A stretch of 64,000 nucleotides of DNA from Mycolicibacterium monacense (GTDB lineage: Bacteria > Actinomycetota > Actinomycetes > Mycobacteriales > Mycobacteriaceae), in the NCBI RefSeq assembly GCF_010731575.1, contig NZ_AP022617.1, forward strand, positions 1,922,001-1,986,000, read 5' to 3'. Below, in pieces: positions 35,643 to 44,406 of the stretch. How positions within the stretch are numbered: the stretch's first letter is position 1; each line of letters begins with the position of its first letter. The notes under the pieces are model-generated. The model was not told where the DNA came from, made no database searches, and worked only from the letters and a program-made list of their open reading frames with translations. The position numbers and the translations under genes were made by a program.

Positions 35643-36425
35643 GTGGGCATCGTCTTGGGTTTCGCGCCGTGGGTTGTGTACTGGATTCTGATGGGCAACG
35701 TGCCGTTCGTCGTCGCGGGTGTGGCGGCGTTGGTGGTCGCCGTCGCCGCCCTGCTGCTCGGACCGGCGCGGCACGCCTCGGGCCGCACGCTGGACATCGG
35801 AGCGGTGGTCACGTTCGCCGTGCTGACGGTGCTCGCCCTCGTGGTGAGCGATGCGTTCGCCGAGCGCTGGTTGGCCCCGCTGAGTTTCGCGGGCATCTTC
35901 GTCACCGCTCTGGTGGGTGTGCTCGTCAAACGCCCGTTCATCCGGGAGTTCGCCGCCGCGGGTCAGCCCAAGGACATCGTCGAGACCGATCTGTTCGAGC
36001 AGGTCACCGCGCGGCTCACCTGGATCTGGGTGGGCGTGTTCGCGGCCATGGCGGTGTCGGCGGCGATTCCGCCGCTGATCCGCAGTGACGCGTCGATCCT
36101 CGACACGGACACCCCGGTGACCTTCGTCTTCTACTGGGTCATTCCCTTCCTTCTCGTCGCCGCGGGCGCGCTGGCTTCGCGGGTGCTGCCGGAGCGGATG
36201 ACCGCCGGCGCGGGGGACATCACGCGGAAGACGACGTTCGTCGCCTACAGCGAGGCGGCGATCGACGAGCTGTACTACCTGGCTCAGGAGCACGTCAACC
36301 GCGAGGTCGGTGCCGGTCAGGAGGCCTACAACGTGCAGGTCGGCGGTAAGGGCACCCCGCTGGTGGGCGACGAGTCCCGGCAGTCCTGGCCCGCGACGTA
36401 CAAGGTGCGCGAACGCCGCCGCTGA
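35643..36425 (+). CDS. Hypothetical multi-pass membrane protein
   Basis: A 260-residue protein with about six hydrophobic segments: 5-20, 22-42, 52-70, 78-95, 125-145 and 160-180. A cytoplasmic-looking tail of about 80 residues follows (VAYSEAAIDELYYLAQEHVNREVG). GTG 35643 is at the conserved membrane start. I cannot assign a transport or enzymatic role. It is convergent with the MOSC gene, with five bases between the stops. Confidence 0.7.
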   Translation: MGIVLGFAPWVVYWILMGNVPFVVAGVAALVVAVAALLLGPARHASGRTLDIGAVVTFAVLTVLALVVSDAFAERWLAPLSFAGIFVTALVGVLVKRPFIREFAAAGQPKDIVETDLFEQVTARLTWIWVGVFAAMAVSAAIPPLIRSDASILDTDTPVTFVFYWVIPFLLVAAGALASRVLPERMTAGAGDITRKTTFVAYSEAAIDELYYLAQEHVNREVGAGQEAYNVQVGGKGTPLVGDESRQSWPATYKVRERRR

Positions 36426-36430
36426 CGCGG

Positions 36431-36877
36431 TCAGCCCTCGGCAGGCGGCTCCGTGATCGTCACCGCGTCGCCGATGCGGATCGTGCCCGAGGTGAGGATC
36501 CGGCACGCCGACCCCGCCCGCCTGCGCAGCGCCGCGGCCGCACCCGCCCCGATGTCGTCGTCGAGCAACCGGCACGGAGCGAGGATGCGCACCACTTCGA
36601 GTTCGACCTCGCCGATGCGCACCCGGGTTCCGGGCCGGATGGGGATGTCGCCGGCGTCCACGGTGATGTTGCGGCGGGTCGCCCCGTAGTCGAAATCGCG
36701 TCCGAGATCACGGGCCGCGAGGTCGAGCAGTTCGGCGGACTGGATGGAGACGTGTCGATGCCGGGTGCCGTGGTAGCGGTCACCGACCAGTCCCAGGCCC
36801 GCTTCGGCGACGACCTCGTCGACCGACCGGACGGGCAGCCGACGGGCCTTGGCGGTGTGCAGGGCGACCACGATCAC
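36431..36877 (-). CDS. MOSC domain protein
   Basis: A 148-residue MOSC (molybdenum cofactor sulfurase C-terminal) domain. It starts VIVVALHTAKARRLPVRSV, has GLVGDRYHGTRH and VSIQSAELLDL, and has the conserved Cys in ILAPCRLLDD. Such stand-alone MOSC proteins handle sulfur for molybdo-enzymes or reduce N-hydroxylated compounds. GTG 36877 or 36871 are both possible starts. It is divergent from an oxidoreductase, 58 bases away. Confidence 0.83.
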   Translation of the reverse strand: MIVVALHTAKARRLPVRSVDEVVAEAGLGLVGDRYHGTRHRHVSIQSAELLDLAARDLGRDFDYGATRRNITVDAGDIPIRPGTRVRIGEVELEVVRILAPCRLLDDDIGAGAAAALRRRAGSACRILTSGTIRIGDAVTITEPPAEG

Positions 36878-36935
36878 CGCCGCGATTGTACGGAGTCCGG
36901 CCCGAAACCCGCTGGGGTGCCGTAGGTTCGGGCAC

Positions 36936-37967
36936 GTGCCGGACCCGATGAACCGCCAGATCGTGTTGCGTCGCCGCCCGGTCGGCCTGGTCGAGCCGTC
37001 AGACACCGAACTCGTCGAGTCACCGGCGCCCGAGCCCGCCGACGGCGAAGCGCTGTTGCGCACCACGTTCGTGGGCATCGACGCGGCGATCCGCACGTGG
37101 CTCAACGATCAGCGCGGCTACCTGCCCCCGGTGCAACTCGGTGAGGTGATCCGGGCGGCGGGGATCGGCGAGGTCGTGCGGTCGCGGTGTGACGCCTTCG
37201 CCGTCGGGGATGTCGTGACGACCCTGACGGGATTCCAGGAGTACGCGATCATCCGCGACGATCTGTTCAGCACGCCGATCGCGGGGCGGGAGAAGGTGGA
37301 CCAGCGCGCGGTCATGTCGGTGTACGGGCCGACGGGCGCGACCGCCTACTTCGGTATGACTGACATCGGGCAGCCGCGGCCGGGGGAGACGGTCGTGGTG
37401 TCGGCGGCGGCCGGTGCGACCGGTTCGGTGGCCGGGCAGATCGCGAAGATCGCCGGTGCTCGCGTGGTGGGGATCGCCGGCGGTCCGCTGAAGTGCCGAA
37501 CTGTGGTGGAGGACTTCGGATTTGACGCGTGCATCGACTACCGGTCGGCGGATCTGGCGGCGGCGCTCAAGGAGCACTGCCCCAAGGGGGTCGACGTCTA
37601 CTTCGACAACGTCGGCGGGGCCATTCTCGACGCGGTGCTCGGACGGCTCGCGCAGAACGCCCGGGTGGTGCTGTGCGGGGTGATCTCCAGCTATCTCACC
37701 GGGGAACACCCCGGACCGGCCAATTACGTCAACCTGCTGTCGCGGACCGCGCTCATGCAGGGGTTCAACGCGCTCGATCAGTGGGGCCGTTTCCAGGAAG
37801 CGTTCGCCGCACTGCGCAGCTGGGATGAGCAGGGTCTGCTGGTGCACCGCGAACACGTCTTCGAGGGCATCGGCTCGTGCGTCGATGCGCTCAACGGGCT
37901 GTTCGCCGGGGTCAACATCGGCAAGATGCTCGTAAAGATCGGGGAACCGACCGTCCAAACGGGCTGA
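36936..37967 (+). CDS. NADP-dependent MDR family oxidoreductase (PTGR/curcumin-reductase-like)
   Basis: A 343-residue zinc-free medium-chain reductase. MNRQIVLRRRPVGLVEPSD matches the YncB/prostaglandin-reductase N-terminus. The cofactor motif is AAAGATGSVAGQIAKI, followed by GGPLKC and DVYFDNVGG. It probably reduces the C=C bond of 2-alkenals/enones with NADPH. GTG 36936 gives MPDPMNRQ; ATG 36948 is an alternative. Confidence 0.9.
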   Translation: MPDPMNRQIVLRRRPVGLVEPSDTELVESPAPEPADGEALLRTTFVGIDAAIRTWLNDQRGYLPPVQLGEVIRAAGIGEVVRSRCDAFAVGDVVTTLTGFQEYAIIRDDLFSTPIAGREKVDQRAVMSVYGPTGATAYFGMTDIGQPRPGETVVVSAAAGATGSVAGQIAKIAGARVVGIAGGPLKCRTVVEDFGFDACIDYRSADLAAALKEHCPKGVDVYFDNVGGAILDAVLGRLAQNARVVLCGVISSYLTGEHPGPANYVNLLSRTALMQGFNALDQWGRFQEAFAALRSWDEQGLLVHREHVFEGIGSCVDALNGLFAGVNIGKMLVKIGEPTVQTG

Positions 37968-38026
37968 GCGGCATAGGCGTTCGAGCCTTCCATGCCAGCG
38001 ACCCGGGGTTCCCCAGGATCGCGTAA

Positions 38027-38275
38027 TCAGTCGAGGACACCGGTCATGTTGAGCACCATCACGACCGCGATGGCGAGGAAGATCAGCGCGAACACCGCGA
38101 CGGCCACGATGGTGGTGACCGACCCCGGAGTGATCCGGCGTCGGGGGTTCTCCTCGACTTTTCCGATTCCCGACATCTGGTCCGAGTCGGGCGGCGTCGC
38201 GCCGGGCGTCACCCCACCACCGGATTCGAGGTCCGGCGTCTGCGCCGGCTCGGGGTCGGGCGGTATCGCAGTCAT
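38027..38275 (-). CDS. Small single-TM protein, DUF6480-like
   Basis: An 82-residue protein. A polar N-terminus (PPDPEPAQTPDLESGGGVTPG) is followed by one C-terminal membrane helix (about 57-78). The Pro/Gly/Ser-rich PDP..TP.LE.GGGV pattern resembles the actinobacterial DUF6480 family. Function unknown. A SigF-like promoter candidate lies upstream, suggesting stress or stationary-phase expression. Confidence 0.6.
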   Translation of the reverse strand: MTAIPPDPEPAQTPDLESGGGVTPGATPPDSDQMSGIGKVEENPRRRITPGSVTTIVAVAVFALIFLAIAVVMVLNMTGVLD

Positions 38276-38318
38276 CGGTCTCGGTCTCCCTCTTGAGGCG
38301 GCTGTCGTCGGCCACCGC

Positions 38319-38343
38319 ATACCCCTGACCCGGCGGCTCACAC
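38319..38343 (-). promoter_or_regulatory. Candidate SigF-type promoter
   Basis: On the minus strand GTGT (38340-38343), 15 bases, GGGTAT (38319-38324) fits the SigF pattern with one -35 mismatch, 43 bases before the ATG of the DUF6480-like gene. Confidence 0.35.
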
Positions 38344-38501
38344 GGGCGTCCACCCACCGATCGATCACCGTTGGGTCTCACTACTGCATCTCTTCGCTCC
38401 GGCGGGCCGTTCCAGATGGAAAGAGGCGTGTTACTGGAGGTACAAGTGATGCTGGTGGGAATTGCCCACCGCTCGGGTCGAAGTCGAGAGGTGAATGTGA
38501 G

Positions 38502-39116
38502 ATGAGGCGCATCTACGCCGTCGTCATCTGTCTGGCGCTGTCGTTGGCGACAGCGGGCACCGCGAGTGCGGAGCTTTTCCCGCTTCCGACCCGCAACCAA
38601 CAGGCCGTCGACCTGGTGATCGCCCGCGCGCTCTCGCAGCGTGGCGTCCCCTTCGCCTACGGCGGCGGCAACACGGCGGGTCCGACGCTCGGCAACCCCG
38701 GGGGCAGCAGCGCCCCCGCACCGGCGGCGGCGCCGCCTGGGGCGATCCCGGTCGACGGCACCAACGGCGCCATCCCGATCGCGGGCCTCCCCGCTGCGGC
38801 GCCGGCCCTCGTGCTGCCCGAGCCGCCGCGGCCGCAGGTCGTCGGATTCGACGCCTCGGGTCTGATGGTCTACGCGTTCGCCGGCGCCGGGCTCAAGATC
38901 CCGCGGACCTCGGGCGACCAGTATCTTGTCGGGCGCAAGGTGCTGCCCTCCCAGGCGCTGCCCGGTGACCTGATCTTCTACGGCCCCAACGGCACACAGA
39001 GCGTCGCCATGTTCATCGGCGGCGGGCAGATGGTCGAGGCCACCGACCCCGTCGTGCAGGTCTCCCCGGTCCGCACCAACAACATGGCGCCGTACCTGGT
39101 GCGCTACATCGACTGA
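38502..39116 (+). CDS. ripD: RipD-type non-catalytic NlpC/P60 peptidoglycan-binding protein
   Basis: A 204-residue secreted protein with signal peptide 1-23 (TAGTASA-E). The NlpC/P60 domain spans about 30-200 and is interrupted by an Ala/Pro/Gly-rich insert. The catalytic Cys is Ala (GFDASGLMVYAF where active enzymes have DCSG), and the catalytic His is replaced (QSVAMFIGGG where active enzymes have HVGIYIG). This matches mycobacterial RipD (Rv1566c), which binds peptidoglycan without cleaving it. ATG 38502 follows GAGAGG. Confidence 0.9.
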   Translation: MRRIYAVVICLALSLATAGTASAELFPLPTRNQQAVDLVIARALSQRGVPFAYGGGNTAGPTLGNPGGSSAPAPAAAPPGAIPVDGTNGAIPIAGLPAAAPALVLPEPPRPQVVGFDASGLMVYAFAGAGLKIPRTSGDQYLVGRKVLPSQALPGDLIFYGPNGTQSVAMFIGGGQMVEATDPVVQVSPVRTNNMAPYLVRYID

Positions 39117-39131
39117 GCGTCGACACCCGCC

Positions 39132-39184
39132 AGTTCTACCTCAGGGTCGTCCCACCGTGATCGGAACGACCACTGGGTAGAACT
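39132..39184. terminator. Interrupted long hairpin between convergent genes
   Basis: AGTTCTACC (39132-39140) pairs with GGTAGAACT (39176-39184), and inside it GGTCGT (39145-39150) pairs with ACGACC (39166-39171). It lies between the stops of ripD and the DUF4185 gene, where it could end transcription in both directions or represent a dispersed element. Confidence 0.55.
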
Positions 39185-39192
39185 CGCGCGGC

Positions 39193-41235
39193 TCAGACGT
39201 AGACGGCCTTCAGCGGCGACAGGTCGGTCTGCATCAGCACGACGTTGTAGTCACCCCACAGCGACATGTTCCAGTAGAGGTTGTTCAGGTCGGGCTCGTC
39301 GTTCTCGTCCTTGAGATCGCCGGTCCCAGACCACGGATGGATCATCGGCGCATACAGACCCGGGTACTGCTTCGAGGTCGCGACGGTGACCGGCGCCGAC
39401 CACGGGCCCTCCGGGGTGTCCGCGGTGCGCAGACGGATGTTGTTGTTGCCGTCGCCGTAGAGCACGACGTACTTGCCCAGGTACTCGTTGTACTGCACCG
39501 ACATCTCGCTGACGTTGCCGCCGGTCTTGGCGCCGAACAGCCCGCCGAGATAGCCGCCGAACACCTTGGGGTCGTTGGCCCAGTCGACGACGAAGCCGAA
39601 CAGGCCCGTGGACCGCTTCGAATCACCGATGATCGGCGCGGCGACCGCAGGCCGGTTGCGGACCCACTTCGAACCGTCCCAGTACTCGTACTTCGACAGG
39701 TCGGTCACCGAACCCTCGGCGACGCGGGAGACGTAGGCCGATCCGGCCCGCCCCGACGGCGTGCCGAACGCGTAGAGGTAGCGGACGCCGTCCTCACCGA
39801 CCTGATCCTCGGGTTGCAGGACGTATGCCGCCTGCTGGAAGTTCTGGCTGCCCGCCACGTACCGCGTGCTCGACCGGAACCATCCCGCGGAGCGGATCGT
39901 CGACGGCGCCAACACCCACTTGTCCTGGGACTGGTCGTAAATCGAGATCGCCGAGTAGTTGGTGGTCCAGCGGCCCGGGGTGTCCCAGGACTTGACGGAC
40001 ATGAAGTTGACGAACTGCTTGCCGTCGATCTGGATGCCCGAGGTGGGGATCTGGGTGACCTCCGAGCCGAACAACCCGAGCCGGCCCTTGAAGGGGCCGA
40101 TGAAGCGTCCGGCGTATCCGGTCTGCACGAGTTGCAGGCCGTTGGTCAGATCGTTGTCGGTGCTGATCAGCAGCACGTTGGACCGCCAGTCGCCGGTCAT
40201 GTTGGCGTTGGCGAAGGTGTCTCCGAAGGCGACGTGGACGAAGCGTTCCCCGAGCCGGATTCCGCCGTCCCACATGATGCCGAGGTCGGTGCCGCCGATC
40301 CCGAAGTTGTTGGGCACCTTGCCCGTCACCCAGCCCTTGTTCACCGACGGCAGGGTGGTGGGGTAGGGAGTGACCACCGCGGCGGCGACGATGGTCGACT
40401 GCGCGGGCGCGGTGGTGACCGGCCGGGTGAATGCGCGCTCGAATTCCCGGCGCGCCGAGGCCAGCAGCGCCCACAACGCCGGCGGGGGTGCGGGCGCGGC
40501 CGGAAGGTTGGCGATCAGCGGAGCCAGGCCGACGGCGGCGAGCAGTCCGGAGAACGCCTTGGGCAGGTTCGGCGGGGCGGACGGCAGCGACCGGGCCGTC
40601 CGCGCGACGGCCGCCACAGGTGTCGGGGCGACGCTGGGTGGCGGCGCGTCCGCGCTCTCGACGTCATCGGCCGGATCGGGAGCTGTTTGCGCCGGCGCGT
40701 CGGCGACCGGTTCGGCCGGGGTCTCGATGGCGCGGGGCTCCTCGACCACCACCTCGACGTCGGCGTCGATCACAGCGGTGTCCTCGGCGCTTTCCTCGAT
40801 CGGGTCGTCGTCGCCTCTGTTCGACGGTGTGGACGGCCGCGGCGTGTCGGGGATCGTCTCGGTCTCGTCGTCGAGTTGTGGTTCCTCGACCGGCTTTTCG
40901 AGTTGTGGCTCTTCGGCGGGCTCTTCTTCGGCGGGGTCGTCGGAGCCGCTGTCGTCGAGCGCCTCGTCGTCCTCGTCGGTCTGGTCCTCGGTCTGGTCCT
41001 CGGTCTGGTCCTCGTCGTCGGACCTGGTCGCCTCCCGGTCGGGTTCCGACGCCTCGGTCGACGACTCCTTCGACGGGGACGCCTGGGATGAGGACTCCGA
41101 TGACGCACCCGATGAGTCGCTCGAGTCGGCCGCCGCGACGCCGTACCCGAGGGTCACGGCAGCGCCGACACCCAGCGCCACGGCGAGAGCGCCGATCCGG
41201 CCCACGTGTGCGGCAGCGCTCGTCCTGGATCTCAT
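39193..41235 (-). CDS. Secreted DUF4185 protein with acidic low-complexity region
   Basis: A 680-residue exported protein. The signal peptide is about 1-37 (LGYGVAAA-D). A Ser/Asp/Glu-rich disordered stretch follows (about 38-185), including short DQTE repeats, then a Pro/Ala segment to about 250. The DUF4185 domain (about 300-680) begins NNFGIGGTDLGIMWDGG, with GDTFAN, GLFGSEVTQIP and YGDGNNNIRLR, and looks like a five-bladed glycoside-binding fold. Many mycobacterial paralogues exist; a wall or glycan role is likely but unproved. ATG 41235 precedes the basic part of the signal. Confidence 0.87.
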   Translation of the reverse strand: MRSRTSAAAHVGRIGALAVALGVGAAVTLGYGVAAADSSDSSGASSESSSQASPSKESSTEASEPDREATRSDDEDQTEDQTEDQTDEDDEALDDSGSDDPAEEEPAEEPQLEKPVEEPQLDDETETIPDTPRPSTPSNRGDDDPIEESAEDTAVIDADVEVVVEEPRAIETPAEPVADAPAQTAPDPADDVESADAPPPSVAPTPVAAVARTARSLPSAPPNLPKAFSGLLAAVGLAPLIANLPAAPAPPPALWALLASARREFERAFTRPVTTAPAQSTIVAAAVVTPYPTTLPSVNKGWVTGKVPNNFGIGGTDLGIMWDGGIRLGERFVHVAFGDTFANANMTGDWRSNVLLISTDNDLTNGLQLVQTGYAGRFIGPFKGRLGLFGSEVTQIPTSGIQIDGKQFVNFMSVKSWDTPGRWTTNYSAISIYDQSQDKWVLAPSTIRSAGWFRSSTRYVAGSQNFQQAAYVLQPEDQVGEDGVRYLYAFGTPSGRAGSAYVSRVAEGSVTDLSKYEYWDGSKWVRNRPAVAAPIIGDSKRSTGLFGFVVDWANDPKVFGGYLGGLFGAKTGGNVSEMSVQYNEYLGKYVVLYGDGNNNIRLRTADTPEGPWSAPVTVATSKQYPGLYAPMIHPWSGTGDLKDENDEPDLNNLYWNMSLWGDYNVVLMQTDLSPLKAVYV

Positions 41236-41352
41236 CGGCCAGTTCCCCTTGTCGTCGGCGGCGTCGATACCGAAGTGATCATCGCCGATCGACCCGCGAG
41301 TGTTTCTGTTCTCAACTTTCTCGCCCCGATCTCCCGATTCTGGACACATATA

Positions 41353-41369
41353 CGTGACACTGTGTAACG
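41353..41369. promoter_or_regulatory. TetR-type operator
   Basis: CGTGACACTGTGTAACG is a 17-base palindrome with one mismatched pair and a single central base. It ends nine bases before the GTG of the TetR gene and resembles classic TetR-family operators with an ACAC-N-GTGT core. It probably autoregulates the TetR-DUF1214-sulfotransferase operon and may affect the divergent DUF4185 gene. Confidence 0.65.
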
Positions 41370-41378
41370 CTTTGCGAC

Positions 41379-42023
41379 GTGGCAGTCCCGAAGGGCGTGG
41401 AAACCGATGCCGATGCGTCGATGGCCCCGCCGCGCGGGCGACGCCGTGACCCGCGCACGCAACAGGACATCCTCTCGGCCACGCGGCGGCTGCTCGTCCG
41501 TGACGGCTACGACCAGGTGTCCGTCGATGCGGTGGCGCGCGAAGCCGGGGTGAGCCGACCCACCGTCTACCGCCGTTGGCCGTCGAAGGCCCACGTGGTC
41601 TTCGATGCCGCGTTCCAGGTGAACGGGTCGAGCGAAATCGCCACCGGCACCGGTGATTTCACCGCCGATCTTCGCAGGTTCCTGCGATCGGTGGTCGAGT
41701 TCTGGCGCGAACCCGTGGTGTACGCCGCCACCCTGGGCATCCTCGCGGAACGCCACCGCTCTCCCGAATTGCGCATCCGCGCCCAGCAGTTGCTCGACGA
41801 AGCGACCAGGACCCGCTTCACCGCACTGGTCCGCGACGGCATCGCACAGGGCGCCGTGGCCGCCGACATGGACGCGGACTCGTTGTACGACACCGTGATC
41901 GGCAGCACCTTCTACGCGGTGTACGTCCGGGATGTCACCGACGGTGCCGACCTCCAGGCCTACCTCACCCACCTCTGCTCCCTCGCCACCCAGGGGGCAG
42001 CCGACAGAGACGAGAACCGATGA
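41379..42023 (+). CDS. TetR family transcriptional regulator
   Basis: A 214-residue TetR regulator. The HTH is at about 20-70 (ILSATRRLLVRDGYDQVSVDAVAREAGVSRPTVYRRWPSK, split by family variation), followed by a ligand domain. GTG 41379 is used, with ATG 41421 as a shorter option. It is first in an operon with DUF1214 and sulfotransferase genes, overlapping the next start by four bases (ATGA). A palindrome sits at its promoter. Confidence 0.92.
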   Translation: MAVPKGVETDADASMAPPRGRRRDPRTQQDILSATRRLLVRDGYDQVSVDAVAREAGVSRPTVYRRWPSKAHVVFDAAFQVNGSSEIATGTGDFTADLRRFLRSVVEFWREPVVYAATLGILAERHRSPELRIRAQQLLDEATRTRFTALVRDGIAQGAVAADMDADSLYDTVIGSTFYAVYVRDVTDGADLQAYLTHLCSLATQGAADRDENR

Positions 42024-43105
42024 CGCAGGCTGATCGACGCCACCCCGACCTGTCCGAGGCGTTCCGGGAGCTGCTCGACGAACTGCGGGTCGTCGAGGAC
42101 AAGTTGCTCGCCGCCGATCCGCCACTCGAGGACGCCGACCTGCTCGACGGGTACCGCCTCACGTTCAGCCTCCTGCGGGTGGCGGTCGACGCCTACGTCT
42201 GGGGTGACAAGGACAACCCCCGGTTCGTCGACGTGATCGGGCCGTACCTCAAGTGGGGCGGTGACAACTCCGACGCGTTCTACCAGATCGCACCGATCGA
42301 TCCGAGGCGCACGTATCGGGTGCGCGGTAACCGGGGCGACGCCGTGTACCTGTCGATCACCGTCTACGGCGGCCCGGACGACGGCCGGTACAGCAACCGG
42401 ATCGTCGGGACGCTCAACGACCGCGATCTCGAGTTCGACGACAACGGCGACTTCGAATTCACGTTGAGCCCGGATCCACAGCCCGGCGCATGGCTGAAAC
42501 TCGACGACGACGCGGTGATCGCGCTGACCCGCGACTATCTCACCGCACCGGAGACCGGCCGGCGCACGCAGTGGACGATCCAGAGCGTCGATCCGCCGGC
42601 CCGCCGCCATGACGACGCCCAGGATCTGGCCCGCCGAATGCGGGCCGCGCGCACCTGGATTCGTGAACAGTGTTCGTTCCTGCCGACCCGGATCGACCCA
42701 CCCAACGAGATCCTCGAACCGTTTCCGGTGCCGCAGAACGCCTACGGCTGGTCCGCGGCCGACGCGGCCTACGCCATGGGGGCCTACGAACTGCAGCCCG
42801 ATCAGGCGCTCGTGGTGGAGGGCACGTCACCGGAGTGCGCGTTCTGGAACCTGTGTCTGTGGAATCCGTTCCTGCACACCTACGACTACACCTACGAGCG
42901 GGTCACCCTCAACGGCGCGCAGGTCACCTACGAACCGGACGGGTCGTGGCGGATCGTGATCGCCGACCGCGATCCGGGGCATCCGAACTGGGTGTCGACC
43001 GCGGGCCGGCGCACGGGGCTGATCTGGCTGCGCTGGTTTCTGCCCGAGGCCACGCCCGCGCGGCCGCAGTGCCGGGTCGTCGACCTCGCGGAGGTCTCCC
43101 GGTGA
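42020..43105 (+). CDS. DUF1214 domain protein
   Basis: A 361-residue soluble protein with the DUF1214 beta-sandwich in its second half (RIDPPNEILEPFPVPQNAYGWSAADAAYAMGAYEL and the closing WLRWFLPE). The first half has WGDKDNPRFVDVIGPYLKWGGDN. The biochemical role of DUF1214 is unknown. Start and stop overlap both neighbours by four bases (ATGA and GTGA), so it is made together with the TetR regulator and the sulfotransferase. Confidence 0.83.
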   Translation: MTQADRRHPDLSEAFRELLDELRVVEDKLLAADPPLEDADLLDGYRLTFSLLRVAVDAYVWGDKDNPRFVDVIGPYLKWGGDNSDAFYQIAPIDPRRTYRVRGNRGDAVYLSITVYGGPDDGRYSNRIVGTLNDRDLEFDDNGDFEFTLSPDPQPGAWLKLDDDAVIALTRDYLTAPETGRRTQWTIQSVDPPARRHDDAQDLARRMRAARTWIREQCSFLPTRIDPPNEILEPFPVPQNAYGWSAADAAYAMGAYELQPDQALVVEGTSPECAFWNLCLWNPFLHTYDYTYERVTLNGAQVTYEPDGSWRIVIADRDPGHPNWVSTAGRRTGLIWLRWFLPEATPARPQCRVVDLAEVSR

Positions 43106-44352
43106 CCGCGCGAGTCGCTCGCCCCGCGCCGATCGCCTTCGACGACCTCGCCGCCCCTGTCTACGCCGAGGCGGCCCGGCCGCTGCGCGACGGGTTGGCC
43201 GCCTACGGCGCCACCCTGGACCTGTCGCCGCAGGCGCTGATGTCCACGGCCGTGGACCGAGCGGGTCTGACCGACTTCGGGGAGGACGGATTCCGCGACC
43301 GGCTCGGGGTGCTGTGCGATGCGCTCGACACCGAGGCCGCGCTGTCGGACGCCGGCCGGGCGGTGGCGTTCGAGCAGTTGACCCAGCACCTGGTGAACCG
43401 GCTACGGCTGCAGGATCTGATCACCCGTCACCCCGAGATCCTGGCCGTTCCGATCGAGCGTCCGATCATCATCTGTGGGCTGCCCCGCACCGGCACCACC
43501 CACCTGCACAACATGATCGCGGCCGACCCCGCGATCCGGTACCTGCCGTACTGGGAGAGCCTCGAACCCGTGCCCGCACCGGGGGAGGACGACCCGCAGG
43601 GCCGTCGGGAGCGGTGCGCGGCCGGCCTGGACCTGGTCCACACGGTGATGCCGGAGTTCAGGCGGATGCACGACATGACCGTCGACCACGCCCACGAAGA
43701 GATTCAGCTGCTGGCCAACGACATCGGCGGGATGTTGTTCGAGACGACCTTCCACGTACCGCGCTTCGCCGACCACTACAAGGCCCATGACCAGTCGGCG
43801 TCCTACGCCTACCTCAAGCGGACCCTGCAGGCCCTGCAGTGGCAGGGCGGTGGAACCCGGTGGGTGCTCAAGTCCCCACAGCACCTCGAACAGTTCCCGG
43901 CACTGGCGTCGACGTTCCCGGACGCGACTTTCGTTCTCACCCACCGCAACCCGGCGGAGGTCATCCAGTCGATGGCGACGATGATCAGCTACGCGGCACG
44001 GATGTCGTGTGAGCACCCGGACCCCGTTGAGCGCACCCGCTACTGGGTCGAGCGTTCCGCCGATCTGCTCACCGCGTGCGTGCGCGACCGCGACGTGCTA
44101 CCCGCCGACCGGTCCGTCGACATCCGCTTCGAGGATTTCATGGCCGACGAGGAGGCCACGCTGGCCGCGATCTACGCGGTGGCCGGCCAGCCGTTCGACG
44201 ATCGCGCCCGCAGCGCAATGGCCGAGTTCCGGGCCGATCACCCCCGCGGTAGGCACGGCGGCGTGATCCACCGCCCGGCCGACCTCGGGCTCGACGTCGA
44301 TCAGGTGGCCGCCCGGCTGAGCGATTACCAGCGGCGTTTCGTCGCTTCCTGA
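43102..44352 (+). CDS. Sulfotransferase family protein
   Basis: A 416-residue PAPS-type sulfotransferase (PF13469). The 5'-phosphosulfate loop is ICGLPRTGTTHLHNMI, and the 3'-phosphate region is VLTHRNPAEVIQSMATM. It has the long mycobacterial N-terminal helix bundle. Mycobacterial homologues sulfate lipids, glycans or small alcohols. GTG 43102 overlaps the DUF1214 stop. The operon suggests a TetR-regulated modification of a hydrophobic substrate. Confidence 0.88.
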   Translation: MTARVARPAPIAFDDLAAPVYAEAARPLRDGLAAYGATLDLSPQALMSTAVDRAGLTDFGEDGFRDRLGVLCDALDTEAALSDAGRAVAFEQLTQHLVNRLRLQDLITRHPEILAVPIERPIIICGLPRTGTTHLHNMIAADPAIRYLPYWESLEPVPAPGEDDPQGRRERCAAGLDLVHTVMPEFRRMHDMTVDHAHEEIQLLANDIGGMLFETTFHVPRFADHYKAHDQSASYAYLKRTLQALQWQGGGTRWVLKSPQHLEQFPALASTFPDATFVLTHRNPAEVIQSMATMISYAARMSCEHPDPVERTRYWVERSADLLTACVRDRDVLPADRSVDIRFEDFMADEEATLAAIYAVAGQPFDDRARSAMAEFRADHPRGRHGGVIHRPADLGLDVDQVAARLSDYQRRFVAS

Positions 44353-44406
44353 CGCGAGGAGTCGACCGGGCTCCTGCGGGTACCCTCGCGCCATGGAGGA
44401 CATGCG

